A DNA stretch of 58,669 bases, from contig CACXAG010000001.1 in the NCBI GenBank assembly GCA_902765585.1, forward strand, positions 1 to 58,669, read 5' to 3'. The translations under genes and the position numbers were made by a program. Position 1 is the first letter of the stretch, and the number at the start of each line of letters is the position of its first letter. The notes under the pieces are model-generated. The model made no database searches, was not told the DNA's origin, and was given only the letters and a program-made list of their open reading frames with translations. Of the stretch, positions 18,398-26,618 are shown one piece after another. Source of the stretch: an uncultured Prevotellaceae bacterium. GTDB lineage: Bacteria; Bacteroidota; Bacteroidia; Bacteroidales; Bacteroidaceae.

Positions 18398-19192
18398 TTA
18401 AAGATTCCAACTCTTTAGCATCTCGATAGCCTCGTAGGCAGTGACGTCAATCTGGGTTGGGGTGATGGCTATGTAGCCGTGATCCAGGGCCCAGCGGTCG
18501 GTATCAGTGGCCTCGGGTTCGTCATTATGGTAGCTTCCCACCATCCACCAGTAGTCGTAGCCACGGGGATGATGACAGCGTGTCACCTCGTTGCCCCAGG
18601 TGCCCTTGCTCATCCGGCAGACGCGTATACCACGATAGTTTCCCACCTCTTTTCCTTCGCCACTCGTCTCCAACAATGGGAAGTTGACGTTCAGGCAGAC
18701 CCCCTCAGGCAGTCCTTCGCTGAGCACCTGCTGGGTGATGTGTCGGATGTAGGGCTCCAAGGGGCGGAAATCGGCATCCTTGCTGGGGTCGCAGATAGAG
18801 AATGCCACGGAGGGAATATACTTCATGCAGCCCTCCATGACCACACCCATAGTGCCCGAATAGTGGGTGTTCACCGAGGCATTGTCGCCGTGGTTGATGC
18901 CACCGATGACGATAGATGGACGCCTGTCGCACAACTCTGACAAGGCTATCTTGACACAGTCTACTGGTGTGCCATTGCACGACCATACCTCGACACCCTC
19001 CATCTGGCGGCGGTGTGACAGCGTCAGGGGTGTCGTGGCAGAGAAGGCACAGGCAAAGCCGCTGCGTGCCGACTCAGGGGCACAGGCCAGCACGTCGCCG
19101 TAGTCCTTGACCATCCTAATCAGCTCGTTAAATCCCTTGGCGTGATAGCCGTCATCATTTGAAATTAGTATTAGCGGTCTCTTATTTTCCAT
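18398..19192 (-). CDS. surE: 5'/3'-nucleotidase SurE
   Basis: From ATG at 19192 the protein has 264 residues. It starts MENKRPLILISNDDGYHAKG with the metal-binding Asp-Asp, then SARSGF, CNGTPVDCVKIAL and GGINHGDNASVNTHYSGTMGVVMEG (the conserved NxG and YSGT loops). SurE is a metal-dependent phosphatase of nucleoside monophosphates. An upstream frame to 19216 was rejected because it would overlap the -7 box at 19214-19221. It is the first gene of the surE-lpxB-DUF5020 run and diverges from parA. Confidence 0.93.
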   Translation of the reverse strand: MENKRPLILISNDDGYHAKGFNELIRMVKDYGDVLACAPESARSGFACAFSATTPLTLSHRRQMEGVEVWSCNGTPVDCVKIALSELCDRRPSIVIGGINHGDNASVNTHYSGTMGVVMEGCMKYIPSVAFSICDPSKDADFRPLEPYIRHITQQVLSEGLPEGVCLNVNFPLLETSGEGKEVGNYRGIRVCRMSKGTWGNEVTRCHHPRGYDYWWMVGSYHNDEPEATDTDRWALDHGYIAITPTQIDVTAYEAIEMLKSWNL

Positions 19193-19213
19193 TAAAAAAT
19201 TGCTATTTGGCTG

Positions 19214-19221
19214 CAAAATTA
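19214..19221 (-). promoter_or_regulatory. surE -7 box
   Basis: CAAAATTA on the plus strand is TAATTTTG on the minus strand, 21 bp from the chosen surE start. A good -33 box is not visible. Confidence 0.45.
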
Positions 19222-19263
19222 CTAAAAAAGGTTCAGAAATAACATTATTTGATAGAAAATTCG

Positions 19264-19271
19264 TACCTTTG
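19264..19271 (+). promoter_or_regulatory. parA -7 box
   Basis: TACCTTTG lies 31 bp before the parA ATG. The nearest TTTG (19248-19251) is only 12 bp away, so the -33 element is not consensus. Confidence 0.5.
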
Positions 19272-19302
19272 CAGCTCTATTTAAATAGGTATAAGAACAA
19301 TT

Positions 19303-20070
19303 ATGGGAAAGATTATTGCTTTGGCTAACCAGAAAGGCGGTGTTGGAAAGACCACTACGACCATCAATCTGGCGGCCTCATTGGCTACTTTGGAGAAGAC
19401 CGTTCTTGTCGTGGACGCTGACCCGCAGGCTAACGCCTCCAGCGGTTTGGGCGTGAACATTCAGGAAGTGGACTGCTCCATCTACGAGTGTATCATCAAC
19501 AAGACAGATGTGCATGAGGCCATCTATACAACTGATATTGAAGGGCTGGACATCATCCCCAGCCATATTGACTTGGTAGGTGCTGAGATTGAGATGCTGA
19601 ACCTGCCCAATCGTGAAAAGATTATCGCTCAGGTGCTGAAGCCCATTAGCGACGAGTACGACTACATCCTCATAGACTGCTCACCGTCGTTGGGACTCAT
19701 CACGGTGAACTCGCTGACGGCTGCCGATTCGGTCATCATCCCAGTACAGTGTGAGTATTTTGCCCTTGAGGGTATTTCGAAACTGCTGAACACCATCAAG
19801 ATTATCAAGCAGAAGTTGAATCCGAAGTTGGAGATTGAGGGCTTCCTGCTGACCATGTATGACTCCCGTCTTCGTCTGGCCAACCAGATTTACGACGAAG
19901 TGAAGCGCCATTTCCAGGAACTGGTCTTCAAGACTGTCATCCAGCGTAATGTCAAGCTGTCGGAGAGTCCCTCCCACGGTCTGCCCGTCATCCTCTACGA
20001 TGCCGACTCGACTGGTGCCAAGAACCACCTCGCCCTGGCGAAGGAAATAATTACTAAAAATGAAAAATGA
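19303..20070 (+). CDS. parA: Chromosome-partitioning ATPase ParA/Soj
   Basis: The 255-residue ParA has the deviant Walker A KGGVGKTTTT (from residue 11), DADPQANASSGLG (Walker A'), YILIDCSPSLG (Walker B) and VIIPVQCEYFALEG. It has no N-terminal HTH, which is the chromosomal Soj type. It moves origin regions together with ParB. It begins the parA-parB-DUF5683-transglycosylase-rel gene order that is conserved in Bacteroidetes. Confidence 0.96.
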   Translation: MGKIIALANQKGGVGKTTTTINLAASLATLEKTVLVVDADPQANASSGLGVNIQEVDCSIYECIINKTDVHEAIYTTDIEGLDIIPSHIDLVGAEIEMLNLPNREKIIAQVLKPISDEYDYILIDCSPSLGLITVNSLTAADSVIIPVQCEYFALEGISKLLNTIKIIKQKLNPKLEIEGFLLTMYDSRLRLANQIYDEVKRHFQELVFKTVIQRNVKLSESPSHGLPVILYDADSTGAKNHLALAKEIITKNEK

Positions 20071-20103
20071 AAGATGAAAAATGAAAATCTTTAATTTTCG
20101 ATT
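20071..20103 (+). repeat. Microrepeat between parA and parB
   Basis: AAATGAAAGATG, AAAAATGAAAATC and TTTAATTTTCG occupy the gap up to the parB ATG. Confidence 0.6.
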
Positions 20104-21027
20104 ATGGCAGTAAAAAAGAAATATGCAGGCAGTGTGCTGGGACGCGGGCTCGACGACATCGGGAGCGGACGCGGCTTAGACGCACTGATAGATACCAGCG
20201 AAGTGAACACCCAGGGGTCGTCGAACCTCAATGAAGTGGACATTGCGCAGATAGAACCCAACCCCAACCAGCCACGTCGTGAGTTTGACCCGGAGGCCTT
20301 GCAGGAGTTGGCTAACAGCATTCGTGAACTGGGCATTATTCAGCCCATTACAGTGCGCAAGGTGGAGGGTGGTAAGTACCAGATTATTGCTGGTGAGCGC
20401 CGCTGGCGTGCCTCTCAGCAGGCTGGTCTGACCCGCATTCCCGCCTATATCGTCACCGTCGAAGACCAGGGCGTGATGGAGATGGCGCTGGTGGAGAATA
20501 TCCAGCGCGAGGACTTGAACGCCATCGAAATAGCGCTGGCCTACCAGCATCTGGCTGACGAGACTGGCATGACGCAGGCCAAGATAAGCGAACGTGTCGG
20601 CAAGAGCCGTGCCGCTGTGACCAACTATATGCGTCTGCTGAAGCTCCCTGCTCAAGTGCAGATGGCGCTGAAGAACCATGAGATAGAGATGGGGCATGCC
20701 CGTGCCCTGCTGGCTATCGACAGTCCTACGCAGCAAATCAAGCTGTTCAAGGAAATCCAGCAGCAGCACTACTCTGTGCGTAAGGTAGAGGAACTCATCC
20801 AGGCGCTGAAGAGTGGCGAGGACGTGAAGACGGCCAAGGGCAAGATAGCCTCGAAGGCACAGTTGCCCGAGGAGTTCAATATTCTAAAGGACCGTCTGTC
20901 GAGCTTCTTCCAAGCCAAGGTGCAGATGACCTGCTCGCCCAAGGGTAAGGGCAAGATCAGTATCCTGTTCGATAACGAAGAGGAACTGGAGCGCATTATG
21001 AACGCATTGGACGGAGCGAATGGGTAA
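20104..21027 (+). CDS. parB: Chromosome-partitioning protein ParB
   Basis: The 307-residue protein begins MAVKKKYAGSVLGRGLD. The ParB/Srx CTPase domain contains IEPNPNQPRREFD, LGIIQPITVRK, IIAGERRWRASQQAGL (box II) and ENIQREDLNAIE, followed by the HTH KISERVGKSRAAVTNY. The basic C-terminus is the dimerisation region. It loads on parS sites near the origin and spreads by CTP-dependent sliding. No parS match was located in this window. The next gene overlaps its end by 8 bp. Confidence 0.95.
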   Translation: MAVKKKYAGSVLGRGLDDIGSGRGLDALIDTSEVNTQGSSNLNEVDIAQIEPNPNQPRREFDPEALQELANSIRELGIIQPITVRKVEGGKYQIIAGERRWRASQQAGLTRIPAYIVTVEDQGVMEMALVENIQREDLNAIEIALAYQHLADETGMTQAKISERVGKSRAAVTNYMRLLKLPAQVQMALKNHEIEMGHARALLAIDSPTQQIKLFKEIQQQHYSVRKVEELIQALKSGEDVKTAKGKIASKAQLPEEFNILKDRLSSFFQAKVQMTCSPKGKGKISILFDNEEELERIMNALDGANG

Positions 21028-21778
21028 ACTGCTGACGATAGTCATGCTATTGCTGCTGGCTGTCACCGGCAGGGCGCAGACCGACGATGCCGTCGTGCTC
21101 GATACCGTGGCCATTGGTCATGACGTTGGCACACTGTTGGCACCTATGGACTCGCTGCTGCAGGTTGATGCTGCCGCCTTGACGGGCGATAGTGTTGCCG
21201 TGGTGAACGACAGCGTCTCTCTGCTATCAATGTCAAAACCGAAGAAGATGAAGACGAAGCGCGACTGGAGTACGTGGCGTCCTGACCCGCAGCGGGCCCT
21301 GTGGCTGGCCTTGGTCATCCCCGGTGCCGGACAGATTTACAATCGTAAGTTCTGGAAGCTGCCTATCTTCTACGGAGGATTTATGGGGTGCATCTATGCG
21401 TTGACGTGGAACAACCAGATGTATAAGGACTATTCGCAGGCCTACCTCGACATCATGGACAAGGACCCAGGGACGGCATCCTATAATAAGTTCCTGCATC
21501 TGGGACAACAGATTACGCCCGAGAACGAAGAGCGTTACAAGGAGATTTTCAAGAATCGTAAGAATAAGTATCGCCGCTGGCGCGACTTGAGTTTCTTCGT
21601 CATGCTGGGCGTCTATGCCGTCTCCGTCATCGATGCCTACGTCGATGCAGAACTGTCGGTGTTCGACATCTCCAAGGACCTCAGTCTGGAGGTCGAGCCG
21701 GCTGTCATTCCCAACAACGGCGGTGGCAACTGGCTGGAGGCACAGTCGTTGGGTGTCAGTTGCAAATTGAACTTCTGA
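21020..21778 (+). CDS. DUF5683 membrane protein
   Basis: The 252-residue protein has an N-terminal signal (LLTIVMLLLLAVTGRAQ). The DUF5683 core has WRPDPQRALWLALVIPGAGQIYNRKFWK, then PIFYGGFMGCIYALTWNN and a second membrane helix FFVMLGVYAVSVIDAYV. The function is unknown. Its position directly after parB (8 bp overlap) and before the transglycosylase, conserved in the phylum, suggests a role in the envelope linked to division or growth; that is inference. Confidence 0.8.
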   Translation: MGKLLTIVMLLLLAVTGRAQTDDAVVLDTVAIGHDVGTLLAPMDSLLQVDAAALTGDSVAVVNDSVSLLSMSKPKKMKTKRDWSTWRPDPQRALWLALVIPGAGQIYNRKFWKLPIFYGGFMGCIYALTWNNQMYKDYSQAYLDIMDKDPGTASYNKFLHLGQQITPENEERYKEIFKNRKNKYRRWRDLSFFVMLGVYAVSVIDAYVDAELSVFDISKDLSLEVEPAVIPNNGGGNWLEAQSLGVSCKLNF

Positions 21779-21824
21779 GAATTTAAAAATTGAAAAATTG
21801 AAGAATTGAAATAGAAAAAGGACA
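21779..21824 (+). repeat. Microrepeat (AAAATTGAAGAATTG class)
   Basis: The gap is AATTTAAAAATTGAAAAATTG and AAGAATTGAAATAG units. A near-identical stretch fills 53119-53160, between susC and susD. Confidence 0.7.
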
Positions 21825-23216
21825 ATGAGCAAGATAGGATATATGAGCAAGCTGGTGAGAAAGTTGGTAGGAGTGGTTTTACCTTTTTACCTTTTCACTT
21901 TTTTACCTTTGGCTGCATCAGCCCAGGTGATAGAGGACGATGAGGACATCGACGATGATGAGATTGTGGTCACCGACGAGGAGGGCAACGAGGAGGTCAT
22001 CGAGTTTCCCGAGGCCATGACTTTCGACCTCGACTCGCTGTTGAACCTCTATATGTCAAAGACATATCTGGACGATGCCGACGACTGTAACATGCGCGAC
22101 ATCAACCCTTTCTTCACCAAGGAAGAGTATATCGAGCGCCTGAGCCGCATTCCCACCGTTATGGAGATGGCCTACAACGATGTTGTTCAGAAATTCATTG
22201 ACCGTTACAGCGGACGTCTGCGCCACAGCGTCAGCTACATGCTGGGAGCATCCAACTTCTACATTCCCATCTTCGAGGAAGCCTTGGAGGCTTACCAGTT
22301 GCCGCTGGAATTGAAGTATCTGCCCGTCATTGAGTCGGCTCTCAACCCGCAGGCAGTCAGTCGCGTAGGTGCCACGGGTCTGTGGCAGTTTATGATTGGT
22401 ACAGGTAAGCAGTACGGGCTGCAGGTCAACTCGCTGCTTGACGAGCGCCGCGACCCTGTCAAGTCCTCCTATGCCGCCGCCCGCTATCTGCGTGACCTCT
22501 ACAAGGTTTTCGGTGACTGGAACCTCGTGATTGCTGCCTACAACTGTGGTCCCGAGAACATCAACAAGGCCATCCACCGTTCCCAGCAGGCTGCCCGTAA
22601 GGACTCTATTGACGATCCTGCCGCCATCAAGGACTACTGGCGCATCTATCCCTATCTGCCTAAGGAGACGCGTGGATATGTGCCGGCATTCATTGCCGCC
22701 AACTATATCATGACCTACTATTCGCAGCATAACATCTGTCCTATGAGTACCCGCCTGCCTGCAAAGACGGACACGGTGATGGTCAGCCGTAACGTCCATC
22801 TGGAACAGGTGGCAGCGGTTGTGGGACTGAATATCGACCTGCTGCGCTCCCTCAATCCCATGTACCGCCGCGACGTGGTGCCCGGACTGACGGAACCATG
22901 TCCGTTGCGATTGCCGCAGACTGAGGTTGGGAAGTTCATCGACCTGGAGGACTCGGTCTATAACTACCGTGCCGACGAACTGTTCAACAAGCGGACCGAG
23001 GTGGAGGTCAACGACGACATTCCCACCTATTATCATAAGAGCAAACGCTACACCCGTGGCAAGAAGGCTCGCAGCAGCAGGTACTCCAAGAGCACAAGCC
23101 GCAGACGGTCTTCATCCTCATATAAGGGTAAGAGTTCCACCCGCAAGGGCAAGCAGTCATCTGCTAAACAGCGGTCATCCACGAAACGGAAGTCAACTAA
23201 GAAAAGAAGGAGATAA
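21825..23216 (+). CDS. Secreted lytic murein transglycosylase (MltD/Slt-like)
   Basis: The 463-residue protein has a signal peptide core LPFYLFTFLPLAASAQ, an acidic stretch (EDDEDIDDDEIV), then an SLT domain. LKYLPVIESALNP gives the catalytic Glu170, followed by GATGLWQFM-x-x-T and VIAAYNCGPENINKA. A single LysM-like stretch may lie around residues 310-350. The last 60 residues are Ser/Arg/Lys-rich and may bind peptidoglycan or DNA. It cleaves glycan strands to 1,6-anhydro ends. The signal core is encoded by TTTTACCTTTTTACC and CACTTTTTTACC, the reverse complement of a GGTAAAAAG microrepeat. Confidence 0.87.
   Translation: MSKIGYMSKLVRKLVGVVLPFYLFTFLPLAASAQVIEDDEDIDDDEIVVTDEEGNEEVIEFPEAMTFDLDSLLNLYMSKTYLDDADDCNMRDINPFFTKEEYIERLSRIPTVMEMAYNDVVQKFIDRYSGRLRHSVSYMLGASNFYIPIFEEALEAYQLPLELKYLPVIESALNPQAVSRVGATGLWQFMIGTGKQYGLQVNSLLDERRDPVKSSYAAARYLRDLYKVFGDWNLVIAAYNCGPENINKAIHRSQQAARKDSIDDPAAIKDYWRIYPYLPKETRGYVPAFIAANYIMTYYSQHNICPMSTRLPAKTDTVMVSRNVHLEQVAAVVGLNIDLLRSLNPMYRRDVVPGLTEPCPLRLPQTEVGKFIDLEDSVYNYRADELFNKRTEVEVNDDIPTYYHKSKRYTRGKKARSSRYSKSTSRRRSSSSYKGKSSTRKGKQSSAKQRSSTKRKSTKKRRR
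21875..21912 (-). repeat. GGTAAAAAG microrepeat inside the transglycosylase signal sequence
   Basis: Read on the minus strand, the stretch is AAAGGTAAAAAAGTG followed by AAAAGGTAAAAAGG. The 13-mer TAAAAAGGTAAAA is shared with the intergenic leader at 5518-5531. Confidence 0.6.
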
Positions 23217-23220
23217 TACT

Positions 23221-25494
23221 ATGGACGACGAGATTGACATCAAGCATGAAGAGGCCGACGAAAAACTGGTGAACGGCGCGTTCCAACGTCTGTTGGACAG
23301 TTACTTATCTTCGCGGCACCGTAAGAAAGTAGACATTATTACCAAGGCTTTCAACTTTGCCAAACAGGCCCACAAAGGTGTGCGGCGCCTGTCGGGTGAA
23401 CCCTACATCATGCACCCCATCGCCGTGGCCCAAATAGCCTGCGAGGAGGTCGGACTGGGCTCTACCAGCATCTGTGCCGCCCTGCTGCACGACGTGGTAG
23501 AGGACACCGACTACACCTGCGAGGACCTGGCCAACATCTTCGGTCCGAAGATTGCTCAGATTGTGGATGGACTGACCAAGATTTCCGGTGGTATCTTCGG
23601 TGAGCAGGCCTCGGCACAGGCCGAGAACTTCAAGAAGCTGCTACTGACCATGAGCGAGGACATTCGCGTCATTCTTATCAAGATTTGTGACCGCTTGCAC
23701 AACATGCGCACCCTGGAGTCGCAGCCTGCCAATAAACAATACAAGATAGCCGGTGAGACACTCTATATCTACGCCCCGCTGGCTCATCGCTTGGGACTCT
23801 ACAAGGTGAAGTCGGAACTGGAGAACCTCAGTTTCCGTTACGAACATCCCGACGAGTATAACAGCATCAAGGACAAACTGAAGGAGACCGAGCAATCGCG
23901 TCACGAACTGTTCGACAAGTTCACCGCTCCCATCGAGGAGACGCTGCAGCAGATGGGCCTCAAGTACCATATTAAGGAGCGCGTGAAGACACCATACTCC
24001 ATCTGGACGAAGATGCAGAACAAGCATGTCACCTTCGACGAGATTTACGACATCCTGGCTGTCCGCATCATCTTCACGCCAAACAAGCGCGAGGAGGAAA
24101 TCAACGAGTGCTTCAACATCTATGTCGCCATCTCCAAGATTTACAAGAGCCATCCCGACCGCATGCGCGACTGGCTCAGCCATCCCAAGGCCAACGGCTA
24201 CCAGGCCCTGCACGTCACGCTGATGTCGAAACAGGGACGCTGGATAGAGGTGCAGATACGCTCCGACCGCATGGATGAGATTGCCGAGCAGGGCTTTGCT
24301 GCCCACTGGAAATACAAGGACGGCGAGGACGTGGAGTTTACAGAGGACGAGAACGAACTCAACGACTGGTTGCGCACCATCAAGGAAATCCTTGACGACC
24401 CCCAGCCCGACGCCATGGATTTCCTCGACGCCATCAAGCTCAACCTCTTTGCCTCCGAGATTTTTGTCTTTACGCCGAAGGGCGAGATACGTACCATGCC
24501 TGCTGGCTGTACGGCCCTCGACTTCGCCTTCAGCATCCATACCTTCTTAGGCAGCCATTGCATCGGTGCCAAGGTCAACCACAAACTGGTACCGCTGAGC
24601 CATAAGCTCGAGAGCGGCGACCAGGTGGAGATACTGACCTCTAACTCGCAGCATGTGCAAGCTTCATGGGTCAACTTCGTCAGTACGGCCAAGGCCAAGG
24701 GCAAGATTCAGGCCATCCTGCGCCGCGACAGTCGTGAGTTGCAGAAGAAGGGTGAAGCACTGCTGGCGGAATTCCTGCAGAAGAACCAAATCGAGTCGAA
24801 ACCCGAGGTCATCGGTCAACTGGCCGTCTTCCATGAGGTTGCAAACCTGGAAGACTTCTATCAGGCGCTGGGCAACAAGACTATCCTGTTGGGCGAGAAA
24901 GACCTCGACGAGCTTGCGGGCAAGAATGTCACCACTGGCAAGGGCGGCTGGCGTAAGCTGGTACCCTTCCTGGGTCGTAACAAGCAGAAACCGGTCGAGG
25001 ATGTCCCCCAGCAGCAGCTCTTCGTTGTGCCCGAGAAGTTCAACCGCAAGAAACCAATCTTCATCAGCGAGGATACCATTGGCCAGTATAAGTTCAAGCA
25101 CTGCTGCCACCCCATCCCTGGTGATGACATCCTGGGCTATATCGACAACAAGCACCAGATAGAGATTCACAAGCGAGCCTGTCCCGTGGCCGACAAGCTG
25201 AAGAGCGGTTTCGGCAACCGCATCCTCGATGCCAAGTGGGACATGCACAAGCGCATGTTCTTCGACGCCACTATCCGCATGCAGGGTATCGACCGTATGG
25301 GAATCCTCGTCGACATCTCCCGCGTCATCACGTCGCAGATGAGTGTCAACATCCATAAGCTGACCATTGGCAGCAACGATGGTGTCTTCGACGGCAGCAT
25401 CGAGCTGCGTGTCCACGACCGCGAGGACGTCCGCGCCATCATCGACGAGTTGAAGAAGATTGAGGGCACTCAAGACGTACAACAAATTATGTAA
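23221..25494 (+). CDS. rel: RelA/SpoT family (p)ppGpp synthetase/hydrolase
   Basis: From ATG 23221 the protein has 757 residues. The HD hydrolase domain has HDVVEDTD (His90-Asp91). The synthetase domain has RVKTPYSIWTKMQ, DILAVRIIF, HPKANGYQALH and IEVQIRSDRMDEIAEQG. A TGS domain (IFVFTPKGEIRTMPAG), a CC/ZFD segment (FKHCCHPIPGDDI) and a C-terminal ACT domain follow. Intact motifs suggest a bifunctional enzyme that sets the stringent response. An upstream in-frame extension overlaps the transglycosylase gene and is not supported. It is followed after 6 bp by a pectin methylesterase gene. Confidence 0.95.
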   Translation: MDDEIDIKHEEADEKLVNGAFQRLLDSYLSSRHRKKVDIITKAFNFAKQAHKGVRRLSGEPYIMHPIAVAQIACEEVGLGSTSICAALLHDVVEDTDYTCEDLANIFGPKIAQIVDGLTKISGGIFGEQASAQAENFKKLLLTMSEDIRVILIKICDRLHNMRTLESQPANKQYKIAGETLYIYAPLAHRLGLYKVKSELENLSFRYEHPDEYNSIKDKLKETEQSRHELFDKFTAPIEETLQQMGLKYHIKERVKTPYSIWTKMQNKHVTFDEIYDILAVRIIFTPNKREEEINECFNIYVAISKIYKSHPDRMRDWLSHPKANGYQALHVTLMSKQGRWIEVQIRSDRMDEIAEQGFAAHWKYKDGEDVEFTEDENELNDWLRTIKEILDDPQPDAMDFLDAIKLNLFASEIFVFTPKGEIRTMPAGCTALDFAFSIHTFLGSHCIGAKVNHKLVPLSHKLESGDQVEILTSNSQHVQASWVNFVSTAKAKGKIQAILRRDSRELQKKGEALLAEFLQKNQIESKPEVIGQLAVFHEVANLEDFYQALGNKTILLGEKDLDELAGKNVTTGKGGWRKLVPFLGRNKQKPVEDVPQQQLFVVPEKFNRKKPIFISEDTIGQYKFKHCCHPIPGDDILGYIDNKHQIEIHKRACPVADKLKSGFGNRILDAKWDMHKRMFFDATIRMQGIDRMGILVDISRVITSQMSVNIHKLTIGSNDGVFDGSIELRVHDREDVRAIIDELKKIEGTQDVQQIM

Positions 25495-25500
25495 TGTAAT

Positions 25501-26520
25501 ATGAAAAAACTAATCTGCATCGTGATGGGCCTCGGCATGCTGCTGACGGTCCAGGCTAAGAGTTATGACAACCCTGATACCATCGTCGTGAGCCGTGACG
25601 GTACGGGAGAGTTCCGCAACATCGGTGAGGCCATCGAGGTCTGCCGCGCCTTCATGGAGTACCATAAGGTTATCTATATTAAGAAAGGTACGTATAAGGA
25701 GAAACTCATCATTCCCCAGTGGCTCACCAATATCGAGCTCTGTGGTGAGGACCGCGACGCGACCGTCATCACCTGGGACGACCATGCCAACATCACCGTA
25801 CCCATGGCCATGGCTTCCTGGCCAGGTTCCGTAGCCCTGGAACTTATGCCCACGGATGGTCGCCAGAAGATTGGTACCTTCCGCACCTTCACGCTGAGCA
25901 TTCAGGGGTCGAGCATCACACTGAAGAATCTTACCGTCGAGAACAATGCCGCCCGACTGGGACAGGCTGTAGCGCTGCATACCCAAGGCGACCGCCTGAC
26001 ATTCGTCAACTGCCGTTTCCTCGGCAACCAGGACACCGTCTATACTGGTAATGCCAAGACGCGCCTCTACTTCAAAGACTGCTATATCGAGGGTACCACC
26101 GACTTCATCTTCGGTCCCTCCACGGCATGGTTCGAGCATTGCGACATCTTCTGCAAGATCAACTCCTACATCACTGCTGCCAGCACGCCGCAGGACGTGC
26201 CTTATGGCTACATCTTCAACGAGTGCCGCATCACCTGTGCCGAGGGTGCTGACAAAGTCTACCTTGGCCGTCCCTGGCGTGACTACGGCTATACACTGTT
26301 CATGCACTGCGACCTGCCCCGCCAGATTCGTCCCGAGGGATGGCACCAGTGGCGTCCCGAGGCCGTCAAGACCGCCCGCTATATGGAATTTGAAAACCGT
26401 GGTGAGGGCGCTGCCACCGGTCAGCGTGTGTCTTGGAGCCGTCAACTTACCAAGAAGGAAGCCCAACAGATTACCCTCGACCGCGTCTTCAACATCACCG
26501 ATACCTGGCGCCCTGAGTAA
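25501..26520 (+). CDS. Pectin methylesterase (CE8)
   Basis: The 339-residue secreted protein (signal MKKLICIVMGLGMLLTVQAK) is a right-handed beta-helix CE8 esterase. GTGEFRNIGEAIE starts the domain; catalytic blocks are FLGNQDTVYTG (Gln, Asp), CYIEGTTDFIFGPS (nucleophile Asp) and VYLGRPWRDYG (Arg). It removes methyl groups from homogalacturonan and so prepares pectin for PL1 lyases such as those at 28774-36411. It is only 6 bp after rel, on the same strand, with no promoter visible, so its expression is probably tied to the housekeeping operon. Confidence 0.92.
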   Translation: MKKLICIVMGLGMLLTVQAKSYDNPDTIVVSRDGTGEFRNIGEAIEVCRAFMEYHKVIYIKKGTYKEKLIIPQWLTNIELCGEDRDATVITWDDHANITVPMAMASWPGSVALELMPTDGRQKIGTFRTFTLSIQGSSITLKNLTVENNAARLGQAVALHTQGDRLTFVNCRFLGNQDTVYTGNAKTRLYFKDCYIEGTTDFIFGPSTAWFEHCDIFCKINSYITAASTPQDVPYGYIFNECRITCAEGADKVYLGRPWRDYGYTLFMHCDLPRQIRPEGWHQWRPEAVKTARYMEFENRGEGAATGQRVSWSRQLTKKEAQQITLDRVFNITDTWRPE

Positions 26521-26529
26521 CTAAAAAAG

Positions 26530-26608
26530 GAACATATGTTCATCACGTCATGAACATATGTTCAGTAGGTATAGCAACATATGTTCGTGAGCCCGCGAAC
26601 ATATGTTG
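26530..26608. repeat. Four phased GAACATATGTTC palindromes; probable two-way terminator
   Basis: GAACATATGTTC occurs at 26530 and 26552; one-base variants CAACATATGTTC (26575) and GAACATATGTTG (26597) follow. The spacing is 22, 23 and 22 bp, about two helical turns. Copies 1-2 form a 14 bp stem with a 6 nt loop, and copies 3-4 a 13 bp stem with an 8 nt loop. On the minus strand hairpin 1 runs into CCTTTTTTAG; on the plus strand hairpin 2 runs into TTTATTG. The array fills the gap between the converging pectinesterase and MerR-type genes. Confidence 0.8.
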
Positions 26609-26618
26609 TTTATTGTAA

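Noticed and set aside
22056-23036. 326-residue minus-strand frame in the transglycosylase gene
   Set aside because: Shadow of the SLT-domain gene; no motif or start context.
22927-23220. N-terminal extension of Rel
   Set aside because: The extra 98 residues overlap the transglycosylase frame and have no similarity to Rel proteins; ATG 23221 fits the family start.
26530-26608. Operator of the MerR-type gene
   Set aside because: The array is at the 3' end of that gene, 380 bp from its promoter, and MerR proteins usually bind between -35 and -10 elements; termination is the simpler role.
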